A DNA stretch of 32,592 nucleotides from Candidatus Sumerlaea chitinivorans. Lineage in GTDB: Bacteria > Sumerlaeota > Sumerlaeia > Sumerlaeales > Sumerlaeaceae. Position 1 is the first letter of the stretch. Each line of letters begins with the position of its first letter. Below are positions 16,382 to 24,286 of this stretch, piece after piece. The notes beneath the pieces were generated by a model that saw only the letters and a program-made list of their open reading frames with translations, made no database searches and had not been told where the DNA came from. A program made the position numbers and the translations under genes. The stretch is taken from contig CP030759.1 of the NCBI GenBank assembly GCA_003290465.1, positions 2,147,980 through 2,180,571 of the forward strand, read 5' to 3'.

Positions 16382-19300
16382 TTACTGCCCTTTCGGCAAC
16401 GTGACCATCGTCGGGAACTGTTGCTTCAGGGCCGCCGGGTTGGCGCGTAACGCTTTCAGCAAGCCAGTCGGCGCCATCTGGTTCGTCGCCTTGAAGCGGA
16501 AGTTGCCCGACGTGCCATTCTTGCCATCCACCGCGATCCAGTACTTACCCGGCGGTGCGATGAAGACCACGCGGCTGTTCGTATTCGAGCCCGGCGTGAT
16601 GTCGTCGTTGAACGCCACCGGTTGCAACGAACCCAAATTCGGCCCATTCTGATAAACCGCAAGCAGCGGATCGAAGTCCACTGGGTAGCAGCCCGCCTGC
16701 GGCGTGTTCGTATCAATCTCGATTGTAACGAGGCGCACGTCCTCATCCACAAGCGGCGTATCCTCGATTGTGAACGTGAACCACACACTGCGCTTGCCGG
16801 GGATCATCGCGTGGTTCGGCTCACTCTGCTCACGCGAAGCACCATTATTCGTCCGCGCAACGTCAATCGTCGCCGTTTCCGTGGTCCCATTCGCAGCCTC
16901 GAGACCCGGGAAATACGTCGGCTTGGAAATGTAGTCGTTCTCCGGCGCATATCCCACATCCCACGACAGGACAATGTTGCCCTGCGCCGCTGAGCTTCCC
17001 GAATTGAAGCCATCCACAAGGATCATGTACGTCTGTCCGGCCGTTGCGAGGAAGCTGAGCTGGCTCGTCTTCGTGTTCGGGCTGAGGTCTGGTTTTGCGT
17101 TATCATTGAACGCCAACAGTGACACCGAATTGATTGAGCTCCCCTGATAGACGCCCAATAGCGTGTCGAAATCACTGCCGCTCGTGTCGAAGGTCACCGG
17201 ATAAGTCGGATCCCCGGTAATTGGGGCGGTCCAGCGGAACCACACCGACGCACCGCCAGGATTGCCCGCATGCGAAGGCTCGTTCGGCTCAAAGCCCGCA
17301 CCCACATTCGAGCTCAGCACGCTGCCATCGCAGATCACCGGCAGCACCGTTGGTGCACCGAAGAAGTCATTGCTTGCTCCCGCTGAGTACTTCAGCGTGA
17401 AGTTGCCTGACTCGCCGTTGTAGCCATCGAGCGCAATTGCGTACTCCACACCCGCCGACACGGGGAAGACCACAGTACTGAAGGTTCCGCCGCTATCGGC
17501 ATCATCGTTCTCGGCCACGAGGGTCAGGTCGCCGTAGCCCGTTCCCGTGTAGACGGCGAGCAGAGTATCGAACCGGCTGCCTTCGGTCGTGAACATAGCG
17601 GCGCCCGAGCGTGGGGCCACCCAACGATACCAGACCGAATGGCCACCGGGGTTGCCAGCATGGTTCGGCTCGCCCACTTCCTTCGTGGCACAGAAGTTGA
17701 TGCCGTCCACGCTCCCTGAAGCACCGCTCAGGAGGGCTCGCGAGGCAAAGTCGTCATTGGTCGCCGCAACCGAGAAGTTGAGAGAAATGTTGCCTTGCGC
17801 CCCGTTCTTGCCATCCACGGCGATGTAGTAGGTATTGAGTGGCGTTGCTTCGAACTCCACCGAGCTCCGCGTATTTGTGCCCGGCGCGATATCGTCGTTG
17901 CCCGCCACAAAGGTCAAGGCATTCACCGCGATGCCGGTATAAATCGCGAGCAGGGTATCGAAGTTGCTGCCTACCGTGTCCAGCTTCACGCGCACGGGCT
18001 GAGGTGTTGCGGGGGCCACCCAGACGTACCACACTGAGGCTCCACCGATATTGCCCGCATGATAAGGCTCGCCAGACTCTTTGCTGGCAAAGCGGTTCGA
18101 GCCCGTGATGGGCGACGTCGGACACGTGCCCAGAACTTCTGCCGCTGCGAAATTGTCGTTCGACGGCGGGCTACCGATCGTAATCGAACGGGTGACAACA
18201 TTGTCCCCTTCATCCTGCTCAGCCACCTGATTCGACGGGTCGATCGTCACCGTGATGGTATGCGAGCCCGGGGTCAAAAGTCCGAGCGAGATATTGGTCT
18301 GCTGGGCTTGGGCCCGGCTCGCCAGACCACCAGGGTAGCTAATGGTTTGCACCACGACGCTATCCACTGCGATCGTAACCGAGAACGCGCCCGAGGCGAT
18401 GTTGCCTTCGTTCACAATGTTGTAGTTCACGTAGACGGGTCGCGTCGCGGTGAAGTTCGTTTCGTCGTTCGGCGAGTTCAGTGTCTGGTTGATGACCACG
18501 GCATCCTGCCACGTGGTGGGCTTGAGGAACTTCAAATTCACGAAGTTGAAAGCGCCCCCGCCTGCTCCTGCTGCAGCATCGGCGCTGATCAGGCCGGCGC
18601 CCGTGACATCATCCCAACCCGGCGCAGCACGGAAACCCTTCACATCCGTGGCTGTGACAACCAACCGCCGGGTCATTTCCGTTGGGGTAAGCAGCGGATC
18701 TGCGCTCTTGAGCAAGGCCCCCACCGCCGCGGCATTCGGCGCCGCTGCCGATGTTCCAAAGAAATTTGCGTATCCATCCGGCTCGCCGTCGGCAGGTGGT
18801 ACACTCAAGTCGCTTGAACCAAAGAACGTTGTGTTACAGCCGTCCACCGCTGCCAACGTCGGCGCACTCACCGTGCGGGGCGTACGCAAGGCTTTGCCGA
18901 GCGAATCGAAGAGGATGCTAAAGGTCCCACCCCGCGCCGTAAACAGCTCGGGATCAATCTCCGCGGTGGCTCCGTAGACCGTGGGGTAGAGAGCTTCCCA
19001 CCACGGAACCGCCGCGACCGACACGACCCCTTTCGCCAACGCATGGCCATACATCGTGGGCCCACCGTAAGCTGAGGTTGCATTCGTGATGCCTTGGACA
19101 CTCACCCCGCCACTGGTGAAGAACACGACACGGAACTCGAGGTTTACGCGACTGTTCTGCGGAATCCGCGTCGTGCTGCCTTGGTAATGGTCAATCGCGA
19201 AGAAAACTGTCTGATTCGGTCCGCCGGTAAACGTGAGGATTTCGACCGGGTCCCCCAAGGGCAAGTAGCTTGCGCCCTGCCCTTCACGGCTAAACGCCAG

Positions 19301-20527
19301 CGGCGTGGCAAACTCACTTGGAGAGGGCGAAGCTAAGAGGTACATGTCGAGGTCAATTTTGGAGCCCGATTTTCCCGGCACTGGATTCAGACTAAAGAAG
19401 GGTTGATTCCACTGCAGAACAATTGTCACCGAGCCGCCGCTTGGGCCAAAGGTAATCGGCAGGTAAGGGTTTCTCCCGCCCCAGTCATGGAGATCTTTGC
19501 CCGTCGGGGGCAGCTTTGCCTCTGACTGGCGACGATTGACGTCGCGATAGGGCGAACGGATGGCAAGGTTGCCCGCATTACCGGCGGCACTAAAGTAGGC
19601 CACATTCGCACCCGTTGCTGCTGCAGCCGCCTGCGCAACGAACCCATCCTGATACATGGGCTCCTTATAATAAATCACGTCATCCACAATGATATGGCAG
19701 CCGGCTTCCGTTCGCAGCCGGTGGATTGCATCCGCAAAACTCGCCTCACCACCTAAAGCCGTGTGGAATGCAATCGCCGCTCCCGGGGCGACATCATGAA
19801 TGAGCTCGGCCATCGCTGCGCCTTCGTCATTACCCGGCAGGTCATCGCGCACAATCGTCACACTCGACGGCAGGTCTCCGCTTTTCTGCGGCTTTGAGTT
19901 CTCCAGAATGCCGGCTTGCCCTTGAGCGGGCACCGTATCGGTATCGCGCACATTGCTCGTCCACGAGAAGCTATCGCTGATGACCCCAACGCGCACACCC
20001 CGTCCGTCTACCCCAAAGAGCGGTAAACTTTCCGCGCGAAGAGCGCGATCGGCGCGGCTGTCGGCGGCACCTTGGCTTGCAATGTGGGGCCGATAGACCG
20101 GCTCTACCATGGCCACCTCGGAGATCTTTGCGATCGCTGCGATTTCCTGAAGATCGCTCACCGCGAGGACCACGCGCTTGTATTGCGGATAATAGCCAAC
20201 GACTTCAACGCCGGGCAGTGCGAACTTGCGCAACACCGCATCATCGAGTAGCGTGCAGATGGCCTCCACTAAGAGCCCCTCGCCTGTGGCGTTGAGGCTA
20301 AAGAGAGACGCCTCAGGAGTGCTGCGCAAAGCTTCGCGCACCGTGGCCGCCCGCTTGACCCTCGCTGTCTCACCCAGGCGAAGAAGCTTCGTATTCACTT
20401 TTCCAAGATTTGGGTCGCCCCCTGCTTCCGGCGACTTTGGCGGTAGCTGAGCGTAGGCCGCAGCAAGGCTTAGCCCGACTCCGATTAGGAATGCGTTACG
20501 CAGTCTACTCCACACCCGACTTGACAT
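16382..20527 (-). CDS. Secreted subtilase-like protease with CARDB domain and four C-terminal repeats
   Basis: 1381 residues. The ATG at 20527 has GGAG nine bases upstream, while the ATG at 20542 lacks an SD. Signal peptide at about 1-26 (AFLIGVGLSLAAAYA). A presumed propeptide leads to an S8/S53-like domain at about 170-655: D185 in VGVISDSF, E235 in NDEGAAMAE, N317 in AAGNAG and S593 in FGTSAAAPNAA. The subtilisin His is thus replaced by Glu, as in the Ser-Glu-Asp sedolisin-type triad seen in an S53-like branch of subtilases. The domain is split by a beta-rich insert at about 335-475. A CARDB domain (about 670-785) follows, then four repeats (789-1348). It probably degrades protein outside the cell or on its surface. 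There is no LPXTG or typical sorting tail; the end is LPKGQ. Gene ends at a strong terminator and stands alone. Confidence 0.9.
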   Translation of the reverse strand: MSSRVWSRLRNAFLIGVGLSLAAAYAQLPPKSPEAGGDPNLGKVNTKLLRLGETARVKRAATVREALRSTPEASLFSLNATGEGLLVEAICTLLDDAVLRKFALPGVEVVGYYPQYKRVVLAVSDLQEIAAIAKISEVAMVEPVYRPHIASQGAADSRADRALRAESLPLFGVDGRGVRVGVISDSFSWTSNVRDTDTVPAQGQAGILENSKPQKSGDLPSSVTIVRDDLPGNDEGAAMAELIHDVAPGAAIAFHTALGGEASFADAIHRLRTEAGCHIIVDDVIYYKEPMYQDGFVAQAAAAATGANVAYFSAAGNAGNLAIRSPYRDVNRRQSEAKLPPTGKDLHDWGGRNPYLPITFGPSGGSVTIVLQWNQPFFSLNPVPGKSGSKIDLDMYLLASPSPSEFATPLAFSREGQGASYLPLGDPVEILTFTGGPNQTVFFAIDHYQGSTTRIPQNSRVNLEFRVVFFTSGGVSVQGITNATSAYGGPTMYGHALAKGVVSVAAVPWWEALYPTVYGATAEIDPELFTARGGTFSILFDSLGKALRTPRTVSAPTLAAVDGCNTTFFGSSDLSVPPADGEPDGYANFFGTSAAAPNAAAVGALLKSADPLLTPTEMTRRLVVTATDVKGFRAAPGWDDVTGAGLISADAAAGAGGGAFNFVNLKFLKPTTWQDAVVINQTLNSPNDETNFTATRPVYVNYNIVNEGNIASGAFSVTIAVDSVVVQTISYPGGLASRAQAQQTNISLGLLTPGSHTITVTIDPSNQVAEQDEGDNVVTRSITIGSPPSNDNFAAAEVLGTCPTSPITGSNRFASKESGEPYHAGNIGGASVWYVWVAPATPQPVRVKLDTVGSNFDTLLAIYTGIAVNALTFVAGNDDIAPGTNTRSSVEFEATPLNTYYIAVDGKNGAQGNISLNFSVAATNDDFASRALLSGASGSVDGINFCATKEVGEPNHAGNPGGHSVWYRWVAPRSGAAMFTTEGSRFDTLLAVYTGTGYGDLTLVAENDDADSGGTFSTVVFPVSAGVEYAIALDGYNGESGNFTLKYSAGASNDFFGAPTVLPVICDGSVLSSNVGAGFEPNEPSHAGNPGGASVWFRWTAPITGDPTYPVTFDTSGSDFDTLLGVYQGSSINSVSLLAFNDNAKPDLSPNTKTSQLSFLATAGQTYMILVDGFNSGSSAAQGNIVLSWDVGYAPENDYISKPTYFPGLEAANGTTETATIDVARTNNGASREQSEPNHAMIPGKRSVWFTFTIEDTPLVDEDVRLVTIEIDTNTPQAGCYPVDFDPLLAVYQNGPNLGSLQPVAFNDDITPGSNTNSRVVFIAPPGKYWIAVDGKNGTSGNFRFKATNQMAPTGLLKALRANPAALKQQFPTMVTLPKGQ
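16484..18163 (-). repeat. Four tandem protein repeats of 129-155 residues in the protease C-terminus
   Basis: Units lie at about 18163-17762, 17761-17375, 17374-16949 and 16948-16484. Each opens with NDxF or NDY, has E-x-HAG-x-x-GG-SVW(Y/F)-W-x-AP in the first half (HAMIPGKRSVWF in the last), FDTLLAVYTG or similar in the middle, then NDD and a final Y-IAVDG-NG-GN stretch. The layout resembles pre-peptidase C-terminal (PPC) beta domains, which in secreted enzymes aid export or polymer binding. The fourth is the most diverged. Confidence 0.85.
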
Positions 20528-20630
20528 GGTATCATGCTCCATTGAGGAGAATCACGCCGGCTCGATCGTCGTGCAGGCGTCCCGCCCGCAAGGCTGGGGC
20601 CGTTAGGTCAACTTTTCCTAATGCGGCCAC

Positions 20631-20669
20631 GTTGCACGCGGGATACATGCACGCAGCAACCCATCCCGC
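20631..20669 (-). promoter_or_regulatory. Interleaved inverted repeats in the leader region of the protease gene
   Basis: GTTGC (20631-20635) pairs with GCAAC (20656-20660), and GCGGGAT (20638-20644) pairs with ATCCCGC (20663-20669). The two pairs cross, so they form either a pseudoknot or two exclusive stems. They lie about 105-140 bases upstream of the protease start. Whether the region is transcribed is unknown. Confidence 0.3.
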
Positions 20670-20866
20670 CCATCCATTCCGGAGCGGGGAACCACTCCAA
20701 TCCATTGGGTCGTTCTGAGTTCACCAGCGTTTATGCCTGACTATGACCGCAAGGCGGAGCGTTACGTCAAGACTTCTTTCTCGCAGTCCGTCCTACTCCG
20801 AACCTAAGAGCCTTTTGCTGCGAAAAAATAAGCTCTGGGGGCGCCAGACGTTATTTCAACATTGGG

Positions 20867-21049
20867 TCAAGCCCAACACAATGCGGACTTGATGAAGATT
20901 CCTGAAGGGGTCACTTTTTCCAACTCAAAGGAAAGGGTTTGACAGTCACAACCGCGGCAACGGGGATGGCAGCAAGCCACCAACGCCGTCTTGTCCAGAG
21001 ACTTTGTGCCTGCTGATGAAAGCTCACAGCTGATACAAAGGGAGGCCAC
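20867..21049 (-). CDS. Doubtful 60-codon cysteine-rich reading frame
   Basis: A GTG start with GAAGG about seven bases upstream opens a 60-residue frame with seven or more cysteines, including SLCISCEL and CCHPRCRGCDC. I do not recognise it. Composition could arise by chance, and no conserved layout or neighbour supports it. It is listed because the region otherwise lacks genes. Confidence 0.15.
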   Translation of the reverse strand: MASLCISCELSSAGTKSLDKTALVACCHPRCRGCDCQTLSFELEKVTPSGIFIKSALCWA

Positions 21050-21309
21050 ACTATACCTTCAGCGGTTCATGGGCGCAAAGTCCCATGCTGTTTTTCTACT
21101 TGTCACCATCGCTTTACGATTGATCAATCGGTCCAAATCCGTAAAGAAGGCCTAAAAAGAGAGTTTCTGTTTTTTCGATGCGCCTAATTCGCATGAGGTG
21201 GGAAGGAGAACTATATCCTTAATAGTTAATGTCAGATGCGGGGGTGAGTAGTATTTAGCTCATTTTCGAGCGAAGCCGAGTAGCATAGCAGCACCGCCGA
21301 GGGGCAACT

Positions 21310-23199
21310 GTGAGCGAGCAGCGACCCGACAAAGCCGATAAAGAGCGCAAAGCCACGCAACCGAAGCGTGGCAAGAAGTTTCAACGTGCGCAAACATTCT
21401 CGGATGAGGGGCAGGAAGCTTTGCGAGTAGCCGCGATGGCAGGGGGGGCGCCAAGCGAAACGAATCCTGTAGATCTCTCATCTCTTGAGTTACCGCCGAA
21501 GGAGGCGGAAGCGCTCTCACACGAGGCGCGCGTTCTCGAAGCGCTCCCGCACCACATTGCTCTCCTTGATTCGACGGGCAGAATCCTCTGGGTGAATCGC
21601 GCGTGGCGCCATTTCGCGATCGCTAACGACCTCCCCAGTGCCACCTACGCCGTCGGTGCAAATTACGTCGAAATCTGCGAACGTGCCACCGGCCCTAACG
21701 CGACCGAAGCCCCGACGGTCGCGCAAGGGTTGCGTGATGTCCTGTCCGGTAAAGTCGACACTTTCTCAATGGAGTACCCGTGTCACTCTCCGACAGAAAA
21801 GCGCTGGTTCCGCGTTCTCATCACGCCGATTGAGGACGGATTGGCGCGAGGTGCAGTCGTTTCGCACATTAACATTACTGAGGAGATGCTTGCCCGACAA
21901 GCCTTGGAGGAGCACGAAGCCCGGCAGCGCCTCGGGCTCGAGGCGGCTCGGGCCGGGATTTGGCGAATTCAACTCGCCGAGGATACCATCGAGTTTGATG
22001 AGACGTGTGCAAAACTTTTGGGGTGGCAACACCCAAGTCGGTGCAGCCCATTCTCCGCCTTCTTACGCCTCGTTTTCCCTCAAGACCGAGACCACGTCCG
22101 TGCCGTTGCACGCTTAGCTCACAGTGCCGTGGATGTGTACGACGCATACTTCCGTGTGCGTTGGCGCGATGGCAGTATCCACTTTATCCATGCACGCGGC
22201 CACGCCTTGGCTTCCACACGCGACGCTGCGCCTACCTACGTTACCGGAATCCTGTTCGACGAGACTGAAAGCCAACGCCGTGCCCGTGAGCACGAAGCTG
22301 TGGTCAAGCTTTCCCGCGCTCTGCGCTCGGCAACCAATTTGGACGAAGCAGGTCGGGTGATTCTCGAAGAAATCGTGCACGCCATGGATGCCGAGGCCGG
22401 TCTTATCGCCCTCCGCGAAGGCGAAGAGGAAAAAATTGTGACGCTGGGTGCCATCGGCCGATGGGAGCCGCTCCAAGGGACGGATGCGACGTGGGAAGAG
22501 GGCATTTTGGGAAGAGTGGCATCCACTCAGACTCCCTATTTCTCGGAATCCGCGTGGGAAGACCCACAATGCCTTCGTCCGGACCTTCTCCGAGGCTTGC
22601 GGGGCTTTATGGCCTTGCCGCTCATTAGCCACCAGGAGCTTACGGGCGTCCTTGCAGTGGGCCGCACGACCCCGTTTGACGCTGAGGATGTCCAGCTGGT
22701 AACGGCTTTAGCAGATCTGGCCTCCAACGCACTCGCACGCATCCGCCATTACCGCGCCCTCGAAGAACGACTGGAGGAGCTGAGGGGTCTCCACGAGATC
22801 GATCTCGCGATCACCCATACCCTTGATCTTGACGAAGTCCTCTCACAGATTCTCGAGCATACGCTGCCGCGTTTGGGGATGGATGCGGGCAGCGTGTATC
22901 TGTTGGAAGGCGACAGCGACATCTTGGTGTGTCGGGCCGCGTTGGGCTTCAAGAGCCTTCACGTCTGGCATGCTCGGCCTTCCGTGGGCTTGGGTCTTGT
23001 GGGAGAAGTTGCCAAACGGCGCGCCCCAATCTTGCTGTCCGGCCACGAGGAACTCCTCAGAAAGTGCCGGCGTAGCGACATGCTCGCGGAAGAAGGCTTT
23101 AGCGCCTATGCGGGGCTTCCTCTGCTTCTTGGTCCCAAACTGATTGGAGTGTTGAACTTTTCTCGCGTCAGCCTCGCCATTTCACGCCCCAGTGGGTGA
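21310..23199 (+). CDS. PAS-PAS-GAF-GAF sensor part of a frameshifted HD-GYP protein
   Basis: 629 residues from a GTG start with GAGGGG six bases upstream. A charged leader (1-70) precedes PAS1 (about 73-190, LLDSTGRILWVNRAWRHF), PAS2 (about 200-322), GAF1 (about 327-480) and GAF2 (about 490-629), joined by helical linkers. No membrane segment is seen, so the signal is probably cytoplasmic or a diffusible molecule. The second GAF domain ends abruptly at LAISRPSG and a TGA, exactly where the frame used by the following HD-GYP sequence continues as FTPQWVSF. One lost base at about 23178-23181 would explain this; restored, the protein would be 852 residues. It may be a real mutation, a sequencing error, or a coupled two-protein arrangement. 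Confidence 0.8.
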   Translation: MSEQRPDKADKERKATQPKRGKKFQRAQTFSDEGQEALRVAAMAGGAPSETNPVDLSSLELPPKEAEALSHEARVLEALPHHIALLDSTGRILWVNRAWRHFAIANDLPSATYAVGANYVEICERATGPNATEAPTVAQGLRDVLSGKVDTFSMEYPCHSPTEKRWFRVLITPIEDGLARGAVVSHINITEEMLARQALEEHEARQRLGLEAARAGIWRIQLAEDTIEFDETCAKLLGWQHPSRCSPFSAFLRLVFPQDRDHVRAVARLAHSAVDVYDAYFRVRWRDGSIHFIHARGHALASTRDAAPTYVTGILFDETESQRRAREHEAVVKLSRALRSATNLDEAGRVILEEIVHAMDAEAGLIALREGEEEKIVTLGAIGRWEPLQGTDATWEEGILGRVASTQTPYFSESAWEDPQCLRPDLLRGLRGFMALPLISHQELTGVLAVGRTTPFDAEDVQLVTALADLASNALARIRHYRALEERLEELRGLHEIDLAITHTLDLDEVLSQILEHTLPRLGMDAGSVYLLEGDSDILVCRAALGFKSLHVWHARPSVGLGLVGEVAKRRAPILLSGHEELLRKCRRSDMLAEEGFSAYAGLPLLLGPKLIGVLNFSRVSLAISRPSG

Positions 23200-23867
23200 G
23201 TTTCGCGATGATGCTAGCCACCCAGACGACGATGGCAATCAATAACTCTCAGCTCCACTCGGAACTGCAGCTCGCGCATGCGGAGTTGATCGCCACCTAC
23301 GATAGCACGATCGAGGGCTGGGCACGAGCCATGGATTACCGCGACAGCGAAACGCTGGGCCACAGCGCGCGCGTCACCGGGATCACGCTCACGCTCATGC
23401 GGGAGTTCGGTGCGACTCCAGATGACCTTGTTATCATTCGGCGCGGCGCGCTTCTCCACGACATCGGGAAGATGGCGATCCCGGATTCGATCCTCCGCAA
23501 GCCGGGCCCACTGACGCCTGAGGAGTGGGAGCTCATGCGCAAACATCCGCTGATCGCCATCGAGCTGCTTCGCCCTATCAAGTTTCTGGAACCCAGTTTG
23601 CCCATTCCTGCCTACCATCACGAGCGTTGGGACGGCACAGGCTATCCGTTCGGGCTAAAAGGCGAGGAGATTCCGTTGCCGGCACGGGTATTTGCGGTTG
23701 TGGACGTGTGGGATGCGCTGATTTCTGACCGCCCCTATCGGCCCGCTTGGCCGCGAGAAAAAGCTCTCGAATATATCGCCGAGCAGGCCGGCAAGCAATT
23801 TGATCCCGAGGCTGTCCGCGTCTTTCTCGACCTCGCTCGAAAAGGCCACATTTTCACAGGAACATAA
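23196..23867 (+). CDS. HD-GYP domain c-di-GMP phosphodiesterase part of the frameshifted gene
   Basis: 223 residues if read from the GTG at 23196, which overlaps the upstream stop (GTGA) but has no SD. The first 35 residues are the end of a GAF domain plus a linker helix. The HD-GYP domain then has HSARVTG, LLHDIGKMAIPDSIL (H88, D89), the KHP motif, HHERWDGTGYP (141-151) and VVDVWDALISDRPYRPAW, so all signature residues for hydrolysis of cyclic di-GMP are present. It should be one protein with the PAS/GAF part. Its stop overlaps the next start as TAATG. Function of the domain is secure; whether it is made as a separate protein is not. Confidence 0.85.
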   Translation: MSFAMMLATQTTMAINNSQLHSELQLAHAELIATYDSTIEGWARAMDYRDSETLGHSARVTGITLTLMREFGATPDDLVIIRRGALLHDIGKMAIPDSILRKPGPLTPEEWELMRKHPLIAIELLRPIKFLEPSLPIPAYHHERWDGTGYPFGLKGEEIPLPARVFAVVDVWDALISDRPYRPAWPREKALEYIAEQAGKQFDPEAVRVFLDLARKGHIFTGT

Positions 23868-24286
23868 TGCAACGTTTACGGGCTCTGGGGCTCACAGCCT
23901 TCAGAAATGCTCTCAGTCGTCACACCAACAGCCCGCCGTTTGGAAGGTTGTCGAAACGAGCGGCGATCGGTACGCCCCTTTCCGAATATCCCTGCTTCCC
24001 CTCGGCTTTTGCACAAGCCCAGCTTCAACGTGTGGCATACCCTCGGCTAATTCTGGGCTTTCCAGAGTTTCAGCGGATACCAAACACACCACTGGGCCGA
24101 CGTGTGCCTCCGTACTCGCCAAGGATGTCGGCTGTGCTTTCCCTCGGAGATCGTGCGGAACAGTTGGCGCCAGCTCTCCGGAAAACCATGTTCTCCGCGG
24201 TTCCCCATCTCGCATCTGGCCAACCGGATTGGGCGCAAAAATCATTGCGTTCTCAGGTCCATTGGCCAAGCATGTGGAATTTATGA
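23867..24286 (+). CDS. Doubtful 139-residue frame linking the HD-GYP and chitinase genes
   Basis: The ATG overlaps the HD-GYP stop (TAATG) and has AGGA five bases upstream; the TGA overlaps the chitinase ATG (ATGA). Such junctions at both ends suggest a translated, coupled gene. Against this, the protein is rich in Arg, Pro, Ser and Leu, shows no motif, and the span 23868-24282 is open in other frames as well. If untranslated, this 415-base stretch is a spacer holding the chitinase promoter, with nothing else I can identify. Confidence 0.3.
   Translation: MQRLRALGLTAFRNALSRHTNSPPFGRLSKRAAIGTPLSEYPCFPSAFAQAQLQRVAYPRLILGFPEFQRIPNTPLGRRVPPYSPRMSAVLSLGDRAEQLAPALRKTMFSAVPHLASGQPDWAQKSLRSQVHWPSMWNL

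Larger units (their letters stand above)
20528..21309. other. 782-bp intergenic region between divergent protease and PAS/GAF genes
   Basis: It should hold both promoters. Near the protease it contains interleaved inverted repeats (20631-20669). Around 21160-21230 it is AT-rich with short overlapping repeats such as AACTA/TAGTT (21209-21227), a plausible promoter area for the plus-strand gene. A 60-codon Cys-rich frame from a GTG at 21049 runs on the minus strand and is described separately. I see no RNA gene or riboswitch that I recognise. Confidence 0.5.

Noticed and set aside
18059-18817. 252-codon plus-strand frame antisense to the protease
   Set aside because: Arg-rich translation with no motif; the minus strand carries clear CARDB and subtilase sequence here.
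20528-21309. Possible c-di-GMP or purine riboswitch in the long intergenic region
   Set aside because: I looked for conserved core strings on both strands and found none; only short inverted repeats are present.
23800-24282. In-frame 161-codon upstream extension of the chitinase
   Set aside because: It starts inside the HD-GYP gene, shows no domain-like sequence, and the ATG at 24283 has an SD and is followed by a signal peptide.
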